64,000 bases of DNA from Karalla daura (taxonomy: Eukaryota > Chordata > Actinopteri > Chaetodontiformes > Leiognathidae), in the NCBI GenBank assembly GCA_029224185.1, contig CM055200.1, forward strand, positions 5,606,741 through 5,670,740, read 5' to 3'. Positions 23,956-36,784 of this stretch are shown in pieces. A model generated the notes under the pieces. It searched no databases. It saw nothing but the letters and a program-made list of their open reading frames with translations, and had not been told where the DNA came from. Position 1 is the stretch's first letter. Each line of letters starts with the position of its first letter. The translations under genes were made by a program, and so were the position numbers.

Positions 23956-26900
23956 GAATGAGCAATACAATAATTAGAGACACTGTGAATTTAATCTCAT
24001 CCCTCTTTCTAGTAAGGAGTCATGAAGTGAGTGTGTAGACAGAGCTGTAGAGAGCTGTCAGAGGTTTATCCCTGTGGTCAACCATCCTGAGCAGCAGATA
24101 AAATGGCATGGACAGCAACACTGATGACTTTTTAAGGATCAATTCCTTATTGTGATGGAAAGCTAGCACTGTTATCTTTTTTATCACCTCTGACAGTCAT
24201 CTGTCAATAGCAGCGAGATGGCTTTCTGTGTTAGCTCACACTGAGTGCAGCAGACTGGAATATCAGAATATGATAAAGGATAACAAGAGATACAAGGGAA
24301 GCAACAGACACATCCTTCTGTCATCCATAATGGACACAGGGAGAGGGAAAACTTGCTTTCTTTTTCCCCAGCTCATAGGAGATGAAACCACTGCCTTTGC
24401 ATGTTCCTATTAGTTTTTATTACCCTCTAAATATTGGAGGCCACTTGCTCAGCCTTGCCAGTGCCTGTCACTGTAGCCCAGGAGGCCTGACCAACAGGAT
24501 AAACACTAGGCTTTCATTTCCAACTCCGGACAGCTCTCTAATCTCACCCAGGCCTCTGATTTACAGCTTCTCGTAACCAATGAATATAGATGGGAGAAGA
24601 GGGCAGTGTGATCCTGGCTTTCTCTCCTCAGCCATGAAGAGAATATGCACAACACCTTTAATCTATGGCCTCTGTGTGATGGCCGACAGATAGTCAGGTA
24701 GTTTATTGGTGACAGTGTTATGGGGGAATAAGCAGCAGTGAAACAGGTTCCATACAAGGAGCGTAAATCTGCACTGAGGCAGTTTGTTTTGGAAAAATGT
24801 TGTTTCTACCCGTGACTTTGCGACAATTTGTCTCCGCACATTCATGCACACTGCCATCACTTACCATTCAAACTGCTGTTGGCTTGTTTTTCCCTGCATC
24901 TCTTTAACTTTTGGTCCATTGCTCAGACTCTACGAGGACAGTTGTTGGGCAGAGAGCAGCTGGATATCCGGCTGGGTCTAGATGTTTCACTTGGATGCAG
25001 GATTGTGCTATTCTACTTGTGGGGAGTCCAACTTAAAAGCACAATCGGAGACAAAATGCACAATGTTCATGAACCCAGGCTGGTCCAACTTTACAACTGG
25101 CTGCAGGATAGAGGTGCCCTTAAATGTCACAGCACATTTTCTACTGGCAGTAAGGCCATTGTTCACTGGAATAGGATTTAAATCCAATTTCACAATGAAA
25201 TTTCGATGACATTTGTTTGAATGAAAGGAATTCAGTGAAGTATACGAAATGTTCAGTGCATGTGGTAACCAAATATGAGAGGTTAATTTACAGAGTAGTA
25301 ATCTAGCATGTGAGGGACCCATCCCGCAGCTAGAGACAGTTGTCCGTCCTTGAAGAGGTCACTTATTAGCTGGAGGGAACTGCTCTGTGTGCTGTGGGAA
25401 ACGGGGAGTACAGTATGTTAAATAATAGAAAGACACTGGGAATCAAGTTTAACTTTCCATGCAAAACAGATGTGTGAAAGAGTGACATGCCACATATATC
25501 ATCTCTTTATCTGTGGAACTAACTATGGAAAGGCAATGTTCAGCTCTCCCTTTCCCCACTGTGTGTGGCTTAATCTTTGAGAAAAGCAGATGCTGTGAGC
25601 AGGATCAAGCACGGAGCCCTCGGTGGATCAAGTAACATGGAAGAAAAGCATGCATCTGTTGCTTGGATTGATCTACGTAATGCCTAGAGTTTTGTCTTTA
25701 GTTCTATCGTGTGTTTTTCACAGTGTAGCTTAAGTTATGTGAGGTCAGTCTCATTGCCAAAGCTTTGCGTATGATGCTTCGTCATGCCCCTAAGCATCTC
25801 ATTCTAGCATGCAGGGTACCCTTGAGTGCCTCTGTGACGCACCAGGCTTTCGACTAACAATGCTGTAATAGCTTTTGTTACACTTTGTTGAGAGTATATT
25901 ACAGAAAGTCTGCAACAGATGGATTGCAATCAAGCACGTGGCTTTCATTCAGGAGGCTAGAGTATGTTTCCTGTGAAAAACCACAGTCTTTCCCTATAAA
26001 CAGATAGCTGTGTCTCAGAGCATTAAAGCTTTGGGGACCTCTGTCTGTTCTGGTTGCAGATAGGCATATCAGTAGTTCACGCCCTGAGAATGAGAACAGG
26101 TTGCTCTGTCTATCCCGGAGACACAGGCTTTGCTGAGGTTAAAATATGCTGAAATGCTGATGCAGAGCTGCTTTAGTGACAGCTCGCTACATCTGGCCAG
26201 AGGGACATTCTGACTGACCTTGTACCAGACGCCCGCTGAGAACAAGCTGAAGCAGAAGTTCTGCTTTCTCTTATTCATCTCTCCATCACTCTTTCTTTAT
26301 AGCCTGACCCTAACTGAATGGAATCATTTGTGAAAGAGAAATACCATTAATACAACAGAGAGATAAACCTATATAGATGTCAGGTAAAAGAGGCATGAGT
26401 AAAACAACTAAAGACTTTCACTTTTTTGCCACTTAAACTCTTCCCTGGAAAAAGACTGCCTCATACTCTGCATTTGGGGATTGGCTCTCTCCTTTGGTTG
26501 GTTCCATTAATACAAGCAGCTTACGTAAAATGAGACTTGATTCTTTTATTTGATAGTCTGATCAGGAAAAACACAAGCAGCTCATTTAAATTGTATCTTG
26601 TTTGCAGCAGTTTTTATTTTGATGACAGGCAGTGAAGCTATGAAGAAAACAACCATTAAAAATTAACACGGTTCTACCCATTGTGTATCACAGTTTCCCT
26701 ATTAGCTGTTTGTCAGTAAACAAAAATGTGTGTCTGTAATTTAGGCTGTTAGGTTTTCAGATGCTTTTTGAGATCACGAGCACAACGAAATCAGTTCCCA
26801 TTTGTAAACAAAAAGCAACAGACAGCGTGCACAGCGTGTCACTTCTGGCAGGAGCAATTCTCCACAGTCCACAGAAATTGCACTGCACGAAATTTCCCCT

Positions 26901-27167
26901 CTGTCCCGTGGTGGGTCACTATGCATGCTACCGTATCAAACAGGGATCTAGAAAGCAGCTGACTAGGAAACAAAATAATGGTGTGTGACAACCCAGTGCT
27001 TTCCCGGGCCCGGCAATTGTTTGTTTTTATGGTTCTGCTTTGTCATCAACAGCATGGCTTTTCTAATCTCTGCCACAAAAGCAACAATGCTCTCTGGAAG
27101 GCCCCAGGCTTGCAGCATGTGCGGCCACGGCCAGGGGGAGGTTTTGAGGGCTATTTCGCCAGCAGCC

Positions 27168-27298
27168 AGTGCTGAGCAGCGTTCAGTCTAGCATGAGACA
27201 GCCAAGGGTGAGCAACCGAGTTTTCACACAATAAAGGTGCGGAAGGGGACCACGCACTCCAGGGATACCACCTGCCCGCAGGAGAATAACCTACCACC
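27168..27298 (+). promoter_or_regulatory. bfsp1: Putative bfsp1 core promoter and leader
   Basis: The TATA-like sequence ACAATAAAGG (about 27228-27237) lies 61 bp upstream of the ATG, consistent with a short leader. TGCTGAGCAGC (27170-27180) contains the Maf half-site TGCTGA about 60 bp upstream of it. Many lens genes are driven by Maf factors (established knowledge), so a MARE-type site is plausible. The start context is ACCACCATGT, a good Kozak match (A at -3, CACC). Confidence 0.4.
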
Positions 27299-29449
27299 AT
27301 GTATAAGACCAGTTACCTGCGCGAGGTGCGCAAGGAAAAGTATGAGCGCTCAGACGTCTTCGACGAGGAGCCCGAAGACTCAGAGTCCTCTGCGGGCATC
27401 TCGGCCATCCAGGGCTGGGAGAGCCTCCAGGAGCTCAACAGCCGCTTCGCCCGCTACATCAACCGGGCCCGGGTCCTGGAACAACGCAACGCCGTGTTCC
27501 GCAAGCAGCTGGAGACACTGCAGCGGATGGAGGAGGCCAGCGGCCTGGAGGAGGCGTTCACGGAGCAGATCGAAGTCAACAGGCAGCGCATCCGAGAGCT
27601 GTTCTCTGACCGAGCCAAGCTGGAGCGAGAGCTGAAAGACGCATGTCGCATGCTGGATGAATTCACCAGCAAGTAAGAGAGTGGCCTGTGGTGTTTTTTT
27701 TATTAGTTTTTTTTTTCTCCATGTCATAGGTCTAATTTCTTTGTCAGAGTGTGATTGAAATGACAACCCATCTCAGAGTTAAGAGAATTCAAAAGTGTAG
27801 ATGCAAAGATATACTTCAAGAAATATTAAATGAGCTGAAATTGAGGTAAGATACTGAAAAACGTTTTATGTACACCCTTACATTCGTAAAAATATAATAA
27901 AAAACAAATTCCTCACGTTTACATTTTTGTAGACCAATTATATATCTTTAAAGTAATCTCTGTATCGCTGTGAAAATACCACAGCACACACAAGCAGCTA
28001 TTCCAATAAAGATTATTCCACAGAGAGAAGTTCTCGTGAAATCTATTCACAAGACCTGTTAATAATCCATCATAGAAAGTGCTGTCAATACCATAAATTA
28101 AATGTCATTCCCTTATTATTCTGAGATGTGTATCATAAAAAGCCCTCGCAGTAAAACCAAAACAGCAAGTAGAGAGCATTTTTTGGAATTTATTCTAGGT
28201 GAGCCAACTGATCCACAAAGATCAGTAGTAAAATCTGTTGGCGGTAAAGCCTCAGTAAATTATTGATGTTTTGAGAGAAACATCGACAATGTTTAATGTG
28301 CTGGTGAAGAGAGCTGCATTTATCCATGTGCAATCTTCATTTCTCGCTCTGTGTATAGATTACCACAGTTTAATAAGATAACATCCTTTTCAACCTCTTT
28401 TATATTCACATGTTAGTGAGATGTTTTATGTTGCAGATATAGAAACGAATGTGATTATCAAGAACAGCTGCGAGGCACACTGGAACAGCTAAACAAGGTA
28501 CTGTAAAGTTAAGTTTGTTTACACCAACCAACTGCATTTAACGGCGCTGCATCATATTCACTCTTGGACGTAGAGTTTGGATGTATTCCCCATGTTTTTT
28601 TTATGGGTTTTCTCCAGGTACACAGGTTTATACCCACAGGCCAAAGACATGTATGTTAAGGCTGATTGGACACTCTAAATTGCCTGTAGGTGTGAGTGTG
28701 AGAGTGAATGATGAGTTTCCCCCTGGAGAGTCAACATGTCCAGAGTGTATTCCCTGCCTGCGCCTGATACTGTATGTGCTGGGATTTGCTCCAGTAGAGC
28801 CCTGCAACACAGCTGAGTAAGAAACTGAGAAAGAAAGAAATGAGTTGCTGAATGTTTACTTTGCACTTAAGACACCATAGAAGTAGATTGGTCGACTACT
28901 TGATTTTAGATTTGCCATTAGCTGGAGCAGATTGATGATGACTCCATGGCTTTTGTTGAACTCTGTGCACTTTGCACTGCACATTTCATTGTTTTCTTCC
29001 TTGGGCCCCCTGTTGTTTTTATTCCCTCTTCTCTTTTCTTCTTTTCCTTTCTCCTGTGTTTGCCTTGCAGGAGGCTGACAGTGCCCTGCTCCGAAATCTG
29101 GAGTATCAGATCCAGTCACAGTTCCTGCAGGATGACATCAACTCCACCAGGGATAGACACAAGAAGGTCAGTGGTGGCCAAGCTAATCATGATCAGACCA
29201 GAGAGGAAACAAACTTACTGGCCTTTTAAATGTGCCATACATCCAAGGAATAAGAATTTTGGATGGCAAGTCACTAGCTGTGAGTGGATGTCAGAACATC
29301 TACTTGAATGTTTTGAAACCTCCTTCAAAGAGAAAAGATGAGGGACCGTTTTATCTCTCAAAATAAAAATAGATCAAATGGAGCTGCATGAAGCATGTAG
29401 GTAAAAATTGTTTGAATCATTCATTTGGGTGACACTTAGCAGTTGCATT

Positions 29450-29505
<56 letters not shown>

Positions 29506-30844
29506 TGGACACATAGCATTAAACATCTCTCCCAGTGTCTCTCCCAAAGTTGTGTCTAAATCCAATAAAAATTATTTAAAAGACATCTTTAGAAATGTTT
29601 TAAGTATTGACGGCTATATTATAAATATATTGTTTGTCGACTGATATGCAGATCAACCCTAACTGATGGCTTTTACAAAGCAGACAGGGATATAGATGAG
29701 ATAATTCCTTGGTTTCATTTAAAGATGTCCATATTGCTGACAAATTGCTCTTTAAAGGTAACCTCACTTTGAAGTAAACAAATAAGCAAGTATATTTTGC
29801 ACACAGCACACAGTCAGTGGAAACACCTGATGAGGGCAGAGATTCACTATTCTGCTCCATTTGGTATTTCAGACCTCTTCCTGTTGCTTTTGAACACAGT
29901 TGACCTCAGGCCATTACGCCACGAATGACAACGTACAAGACCGACACAGTTGCCAAAATATGTGTCACGATGTTCCCAGGGCTTTAGCAACAATTCACCC
30001 ACCGTGATGTGAGTGAGGAAAGGGTTGCTGAGATAAACTAACACCTTTTTTCTGAGGCACTGACATTTGACAGGAAAACACAGGGTGTTTCAGTGTGCAT
30101 GTGCGTGCGTGTGATAAAACCTGAAACATTACCCGCTGTGCAATAGAAATGGCTGGAAGGCTGCACATGTTTTGCCTCAAAAAATGCTGAGACAAAACTT
30201 AACGAGTCACTTACATCATGCATCTGCTGTGCTCTCTATGGCCCTGTCCCATCCTCTCTTTACATTTACATTCATTGGTGCTTTTGATGAGAATGAATCC
30301 ATGGCTCTGCTATATTGAGATAGCATATCAAAGGGAACTGTCCTTACTACATTATGTGGAAGAGAATGGTGAGCCGTCTCTTGAATATTGGACTTTTGGT
30401 CCTGAGCTTTGAAGTAATCCTTTGGAGAGAGGAAATATATCTCTCTCTCCCTTATTACTGTGTCAGAGATCATGCTTGTACAAATGGATTTTAAAAGAGA
30501 CTCTGCATTTATCAGTGTATTTCAGCTGAATGGAAGTCTTTTCCAGGATGCCGTCATTATTTTACCCAGTCCTCAATAAGAAATGCAAATGGAATAAGCC
30601 AGGGGTTTGTATGCAGACCGGATAAAATGGTTTGCAGAACTGCAAACTGTCATAGCTACAGGGCGATCTTCCTTTTGCTGAGTTGTGTTTTATGTTTTGC
30701 TTTTTCATTTCCTTTCTCTGTGCAGAACCTTGCAGAGATCCAGACCTATGTGAACATTTTGCAGCAAATCAACCAGACACTTCCCCTTGTTCCCAATGTG
30801 TCAGTGGGCATCTCTGAGGTGAGGTCACTACTGTTGTCACTGTC

Positions 30845-30894
<50 letters not shown>

Positions 30895-33800
30895 CGTGTG
30901 TGCACACTTTGCAGTCCCCAGGGAGGACGATGGTGTTAGCATGTGTGTCAGCTGTGGCTTCGAGTCTGAGGATGATGAGGCACAGACAGTCAAACAGTCC
31001 ATGGGATACGTGGGCAGGATAGCAGTTTGATAGTGTCAGAACATATAATGAAGCAAATACCAGTAAGAATGGCCATGCAAGCTAATTTGGAGACAACAGC
31101 GACAGACATTTGCGCAGCAGATTGGAGTCTCATTTAAACAAACATTTCTCAGAGGAAGAGCTGCTCTGGATGCAGAAATCGTTTAATTGGTTGAGTTAAA
31201 CCTCAGCATGCAGAGGAAAAGGAGCCCCTGCTCTTGGCTGCTGTGTTTAAGCTGAAAATCCAGGAGGAGAAGTTAATCTCACAGTCTTCTGGGTCTAGCT
31301 GCATAAATACAGAAGGTGTTTATACACATGAAGGGAGCCACATTGGGAGTCATATGCTGTGGGCTTTTTAGTCAGCACACAGGGGCACATTTAGACAGGG
31401 AGATCTAAGACCTATGCTCTCCATCACCATCTTCACTAGACCATCAAAGATTATATGATCTTAAATGTAACTGGTAACTTGTAACACCCACATCACTCTA
31501 TGTTGCTGTTTTTCTGCTTTAGTTTCTCTCTTCACAAAATGTCTGGGGATTTTAGCATATTGGCAGTCTTTGGCTGGACTGTTACAAGAAAACAAATTTT
31601 AATTGGGAAATTATGAGGGCTTGCATGGAGCAAAATGCAAATCAATGGGAGCATTTTCATCTTAATGCTTTCATCAGGGTGCTGCATGATGATGATTGTG
31701 TCCATCTTCCTCTTATGTACTAAGAAACTGACATATCAAGGCTTGTCTGTCAATTACTTATGTGTCTTTATGGTAATGACTGATTGGAGTTTACAACAAT
31801 TCTGATTTTAAAAAGCGTAACACAAAGAAAATATTCATTTCCCAGTTAAGCAGACAAAACAAAAAAAAAAAAAGTGTGAGAAAATCTCAGAATGACCCCA
31901 ACTTCATTCTATTTCAAGATCAAATGTCAAATGTCTTTAGCCATAAAATTCATATCACCCTGATTCATTTTAAAGTTGTGTGTATCACACAAGTATAAAA
32001 TACCTTCATCACAAACAACTCTACCATCTGGAATTGCTATCTAAAAATCAATGGTTTGTGGCAGACAAGAAATTGCAATCACTGCCGCCAGCAGCGCAGT
32101 GACAACAGTCCTAAGATTTAAAACACAGTCACTTAGCCATTCAACTCACCGTACCCTTTCTAATACAGTAGAAAACACCATTGATGTCGTGTGTGTGTTT
32201 GTTTGCGCTCGTGTGTTTTCCCATCTTCATGTTGGATCTCTGCACATCTTCCACATCGATTTTGCACTTAACGTGTGCAGGAGCAGGAGAAGCTGCTGGC
32301 CCAGAGGAAGGTGCCAGGCCTGCAGAGTCAGCTGGAGGAGTTCAAGAGCGCCCTCTGTCAGCTGCAGGCCCAGAAACAACGCCTACAGGCTGAGGTGGGT
32401 CACACGGTCACCATGACAACAGGAGGGTTCCCTGCCTGTTGTTTGTGGCGTTTTCATCACTGAGTCACCACTTACAGAAAGAAACACTAATGACTTTCAC
32501 AAAAGAGCCTCGTTTGTTTCCATTAGAGGTCAGACAACATTAAGACCACTCTTATTCTCTGTCTTCTCTGCTGTGGACGACACTCACAGCTGAAAAGAAA
32601 AAACTGTTTTTTTGCATAACAAAAAGCAGTTTTATTCATCATTCATTCATATGGGTTATGGTTAATGAGTTACTGAACCATCTTGAAGTTAATTTAACTG
32701 CAAACATGACTTAAATGGCCAAGTTGGAATGAAAACTATTAATGGATTTTCTCTCAGCTAACAGATTAATTTCTGTCATTTTAGTGAGGAAATTGTGTAG
32801 ATCAACCTATGGCTGTTTTGTGACCTGTAAAAAGAAGAAATCTAAAGGTTCAAGTTATAGGTGGCCTCAAAAGTCATTGTGGGAATCAGCAAATATTATA
32901 TTTAAAATTTCACTTTGTGTGCTTTTAAAGAATTCCCATTGTACTTTTCGCTTTTCTTATTTTGCTTTTGTTATATTTTCCAACGTAGAGCTCAATTACT
33001 GCTCCCTGATCAAACCTGCAACCTGCAGCCTCCAGAGTGCGCTAGACAAACAGTGCTGCAGAAGCACCACTAGATGTCAACCATGACCACCTTATAACAG
33101 CAGAGTAGTTTGAGGTGGAATGAAGAGATAACGGGAAATGTGACACAAAACTGCTTAATTTTAATGACTTACAACATCAATACTTCACTGGCATCACTTT
33201 CTAAAATGAGCGTTGTTTCAGTTTGCTTTACTCTGAAAGCTGTTTAATGCCCATAGCACAAATGATGTGCATCACCCTGATTTTGTTTTGCATCATATAT
33301 TTCTATCTTCAACCACATCGCAACAAAATACTGCTTTGTTTGAGAATAAAATTAATTATTTTTTAGTTATATCACTGCTAATTATGTCTCTTGACTTACC
33401 ACTTTCATTAGCACATAATAAATTTATGATGCTGTTAGTTATATCCACGAGGAGCTTATAAACCTTATGAAAGCCTGGTGTCTTTATTAAGTCTTGATTT
33501 TGTGTCTTCTCTCAGACCACAGCATTGGAGCAAGCCATTAAGAACACACAGGAGAGCTACGACGACGAGATCCAGATGTACAATGAGCAAATTGAATCTC
33601 TGAGGAAGGAGATCGAAGAAGCTGAGAGGACCCTGGAGAAATTCACCAGTGAATGTCGCCACTTGGCCATGTACCAGACGTCTCTGGAGAATGAGCTGGA
33701 GAGGTACAAGAGGATCATCGAAAATGAAGATAACAGGTAGACAATGAAATGAAAATAACATGGGTCGAACACACGCGCAAAGATAAACAAGGATGTAAAC

Positions 33801-35633
33801 ACTTAGATTGCACTGATTTTTTTTGTTTCATTTCATTGAAATATATAGGTGGGAGTGGTGTTTGATAGGTTTCTTTTGAGAAAGAAAACAATAATGTTCA
33901 AGGTGTTTTAATGCAGTTGTAGATAGAAAGCTAACCACCCCCACCACTTCCACCCACACACACACACACACGTGTACATGACTTACAGATTCAGAGGCTC
34001 GATCTGCTTCAAGTGGCACTGAAGGTATATCCTGTTGTCCCCAGTTTAATGTAGAATGCAGAAACAACCAGCAGGCGGCACTGTGTTTTTATCCACTAGG
34101 CAAGGATGAGAACCAGTGGATTTTACCGTGTCAAATGAGCTGCATTTGTGCTGGCTGTTCTTTCCTGTTTTCAGCCATGTAAATTATTGATTGCCTTCCT
34201 AGATTTCTTGCGTAGTGGAGCTGTGCATGGCTGACATTTCACTGCTCTCTTTCCTGCAGGTTGAATTCAGCGATAATTGGCACTCCCATTACCCTGTTCA
34301 CAACTAATTACCGCTACACTCACACACCCACTGCATCAAGCAGGGGGAGAGGTAAGGGCAATGTGAGCACATCACAGCTGGTTTCCACTGAGAAACTGCT
34401 ACAGAGCGCTACATACAGTCTACTGCCAATATTAGAGACAGCTGTAATCCCACTCTTTAAGATTCACTTTTGCTCAACTAATGAGGCTCCTGACCTTTTG
34501 CGTTTCTCCGAACATTTAGCTACATTATTGTTTACACAATAAATTGGACACATCAGTTCTAACTCTTTGATTTATGACCTCATGTATGTCCAGATATCAC
34601 CCAGGCTATCCAAGACATCACCAGCATCAAGCCCCGCCAGAAGATTTTGGCCAAGAAGGTCCTAAAAAAGAAGGAGCTGACCCCCAGAGATGTGATGGAC
34701 AGTGGACAAGAGGACAGAAATGGGGGAACCACAGGAGATGCTCCGGATGAGGAAACAAGGGGGAATCCTGAGGAAGTCCAGGAGGAGAGGGTGAAGAGAA
34801 GGGATCAGAGACCTGTACTCACTGGAGTGTCTCCACAGGATGTCCCAGATGGAGCTCAGATCAGCAAGGCCTTTGACACTCTTTGCAATATCGTCCGAGA
34901 CAGAATGAGGAAGTACAAGAAGCCTGAGCCCATTGCCGACTTCTACACCAAGGGTCGTTATGTCCTTGTTACTGGTGAGGGCAGCTACTTGGACCCCTGC
35001 TTCTACACCTCCACACCGTCAGCTGGCCACATCTTTGTCACCATCAGAAATGGGATGATGCCCCCCTATGATCCTTACGGACCTTTCCTGCCGTCTCCTT
35101 CCCCTCCTGCCCCTCCTGCACCCATAATACCTCCCAGGCCCCTCAGTCCCACACATCCCTCTAACGGAGGAGGTGGAGGTGGGGATAACAAGGGTGGAAA
35201 AGGAAAGGATGCTAATGGAGGCAAAGGTAAGCACAAGAATGGAGAACCCCATCCTCAGCCTAAAGATCCCAGCCCAGTCCCTCCACCCTCTAGCCCAAGC
35301 ACAGGCTCCAAAGATCCTAACTCATCCACCAGTCATCCCAAGAAACATAAGGAAGACAATGGGCCGAGTGGACCCACTCCAAAGCCTGCCCCTAGGGGTG
35401 CCAGCACCAGCTCCAGCTCCAGCACCAGCACCAGCACCAGTACCAATACCAGCACCAGTACCAGTACCAGCACCAGCTCTGGCAGCTTCAGCCCAGATGC
35501 CATGAGCTATGAGAAGGTGGAGGTGGTGGAGTCTGTGGAGAAGTTTTCCAATGACCGAAAGGTTAAGGGTTATGAGGAGACTTCCATGGTGGTGGAGACC
35601 ATGATTGAGAAGTCCAGCAAGAAGAAACATTGA
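27299..35633 (+). CDS. bfsp1: Filensin (beaded filament structural protein 1), lens intermediate-filament protein
   Basis: Eight exons join in frame: 27299-27672, 28437-28497, 29071-29166, 30726-30818, 32281-32394, 33516-33736, 34260-34351 and 34594-35633, coding for 696 aa (human 665). A short head precedes the coil 1A start [22 protein letters not shown] (about 44-64). The rod runs to [13 protein letters not shown] (residue 320), a variant of the TYRKLLEGEE end typical of filensin. The tail keeps a conserved block at about 432-478 ([13 protein letters not shown] ... [13 protein letters not shown]) and a C-terminal [13 protein letters not shown]...VVETMIEK block (about 655-688). Between these are a Pro-rich stretch (about 507-540), a Gly/Lys-rich stretch (542-567) and a Ser/Thr repeat (620-648), all lineage-specific. 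Filensin co-assembles with phakinin (BFSP2) into beaded filaments of lens fibre cells. The first exon ends in phase 2 (AA|GTAAGA). Confidence 0.97.
28568..28838 (+). mobile_element. SINE relic, plus orientation, in bfsp1 intron 2
   Basis: TTTTCTCCAGGTACACAGG, GGCCAAAGACATGTATGTTA, GATTGGACACTCTAAATTGC and TGTAGGTGTGAGTGTGAGAG are close matches to the family body, followed by the tail GGATTTGCTCCAGTAGAGCCC. The tRNA-like head is largely missing. Sense orientation relative to the host gene. Confidence 0.75.
29452..29499. repeat. (CA)n microsatellite in bfsp1 intron 3
   Basis: An uninterrupted CA run of about 48 bp. It is a simple repeat. Confidence 0.96.
30849..30902. repeat. (TG)n microsatellite next to the bfsp1 exon 4 donor
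   Basis: A TG run begins about 30 nt downstream of the exon 4 donor (GTGAGG at 30819). UG/CA repeats close to 5' splice sites can bind CELF/TDP-43/hnRNP L-type factors (established), so length variation might modulate exon 4 use (inference). Confidence 0.95.
34068..34082 (+). promoter_or_regulatory. CTCF-like motif in bfsp1 intron 6
   Basis: CCAGCAGGCGGCACT matches the CTCF core consensus CCASYAGRKGGCRSY at all but one position. Motif only; no occupancy evidence. Confidence 0.4.
35401..35487 (+). repeat. bfsp1: Hexanucleotide repeat (ACCAGC-type) within bfsp1 coding tail
   Basis: Repeated ACC AGC / ACC AGT codons encode an alternating Thr-Ser tract (about residues 620-648). It is a coding minisatellite, probably length-variable, in a disordered part of the filensin tail. 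The same DNA in another frame gives Pro-Ala/Pro-Val repeats, which are an artefact. Confidence 0.85.
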
Positions 35634-36164
35634 AACCGAGTCACACTGATTCAGTGAACTCCACCAGGGTCATCCATGGTTTAGGTCCACTAACTAGAAA
35701 CTGATACCAAATCTGGTGTCAGACTGCATGAACAACACTGGTCCTCAAACTATGTAACAAGAGCGACATTTGTGTCTCTGAGACCAACCATGCTTTAAGA
35801 CCAACCACACATTCCTGCTCTGATATTCAATGCTCTTCCATTTGCTTGCGGTCTCTGGTCTTGCGTCCAGAATACGTTTTGCTGGTTCCATTAGTACTGC
35901 TGTTGTTGTTCGACCTAGCACCCATGCTCATGCTATGAGTCCTTTACTGTCTGAAAACTTGGGAAAATCCAAAACAAAGCATCATGCCACCTATAAAAAT
36001 TCTTAAGAAAAGAACCAAAAAACTGAGAAGTTGTGCCACCCTCTGAACTCTGTCCTAGAACTCCAACTTTCCCCTTTGAGCTCATTTGTTCAATTGGATG
36101 CCACTGCCTGCCCTCAGCACAATTTTGCTGTGTATTAATTTGCTTTGATATATTGAAAAATAAA
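35634..36164 (+). other. bfsp1: bfsp1 3' UTR with poly(A) signal
   Basis: Non-coding sequence after the TGA, ending near the canonical AATAAA at 36159-36164 (GAAAAATAAAAAG), a UTR of about 530 nt. The TG/T-rich sequence downstream (GACATTGTGTTCTGTTTGC) fits a cleavage downstream element. Confidence 0.6.
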
Positions 36165-36784
36165 AAGTTCAGCCAATAATTGACATTGTGTTCTGTTTGC
36201 TTTCAAGCCAGACACACATCTTGCACACACATCATTTTGGCCATAAGACAGCTTGTACATGGCTTTATGACCAAATGTCTTTTGCACTGCCATACTACAA
36301 ATACTACTTGACACTTAAAGATGCACCTATTTCTTTATATAGCTGAGCAGAGTTTACCACTATATGAGTCTGATAAAACAAGATATACATTTTCTGTATG
36401 TTGTGTAGATTAAAATTTAAAGCACATTAAAAAATAGATGCCCATAAAGTCAAGGGTACCTTGGTATAAGTAGCTCAGGCTCCAATCTCAAGGGACTAAC
36501 TTTCCTTTTATTGGACAGCACAGTACAGAGTAAAAAACACTGGCAACGTTATGGGTGGGGTAGACTGCAAGGCCAGCAGGGTGCTGCTTGTACTCCACTC
36601 TTCTGAACATATTTTCCTGTATGAGAAAATCTCGTTCCACGTTCTGCCTTCCACCTCCAACAGATTTCTGGTATTCCCTACCAACATTATAGGAACTGAA
36701 GTGACAGAGAATGGCAGGGTTTCCTCAACATGTTTGGTCATGTGCTGCAAATCACTCACGTGCTTTAATAAACAGCTGAATAGA
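36165..36784. other. Short spacer between convergent bfsp1 and pcsk2
   Basis: About 0.6 kb between the two inferred poly(A) signals. It is AT-rich with no recognised gene, repeat or motif. The transcription ends of the two genes probably run into each other here. Confidence 0.55.

Larger units (their letters stand above)
19731..27229. other. Intergenic region between divergent prokr and bfsp1
   Basis: About 7.5 kb without coding similarity. Contents: three SINE relics in both orientations (20078-20340, 20832-21150, 21275-21450), a decayed LINE (about 21925-22770), a LINE 3'-end-like stretch (about 23400-23955), and otherwise unique-looking sequence. Any lens or neuroendocrine enhancers for the two flanking genes would be expected here, but I cannot pick one out with confidence apart from the proximal bfsp1 region. 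Confidence 0.7.
27673..34593 (+). other. bfsp1: bfsp1 introns and their content
   Basis: Seven introns (27673-28436, 28498-29070, 29167-30725, 30819-32280, 32395-33515, 33737-34259, 34352-34593) interrupt the coding exons. Intron 2 holds a SINE (28568-28838). Intron 3 holds a CA repeat (29452-29499). Intron 4 starts with a TG repeat (30849-30902) only about 30 nt after the donor. Intron 6 has a short CA run (33955-33971) and a CTCF-like motif (34068-34082). Otherwise AT-rich with nothing recognised. Confidence 0.85.

Noticed and set aside
35173..35630. Alternative-frame proteins with Ala-Pro or Gly-Ala repeats across bfsp1 exon 8
   Set aside because: Produced by the hexanucleotide repeat read out of frame; the filensin frame is conserved at both ends.
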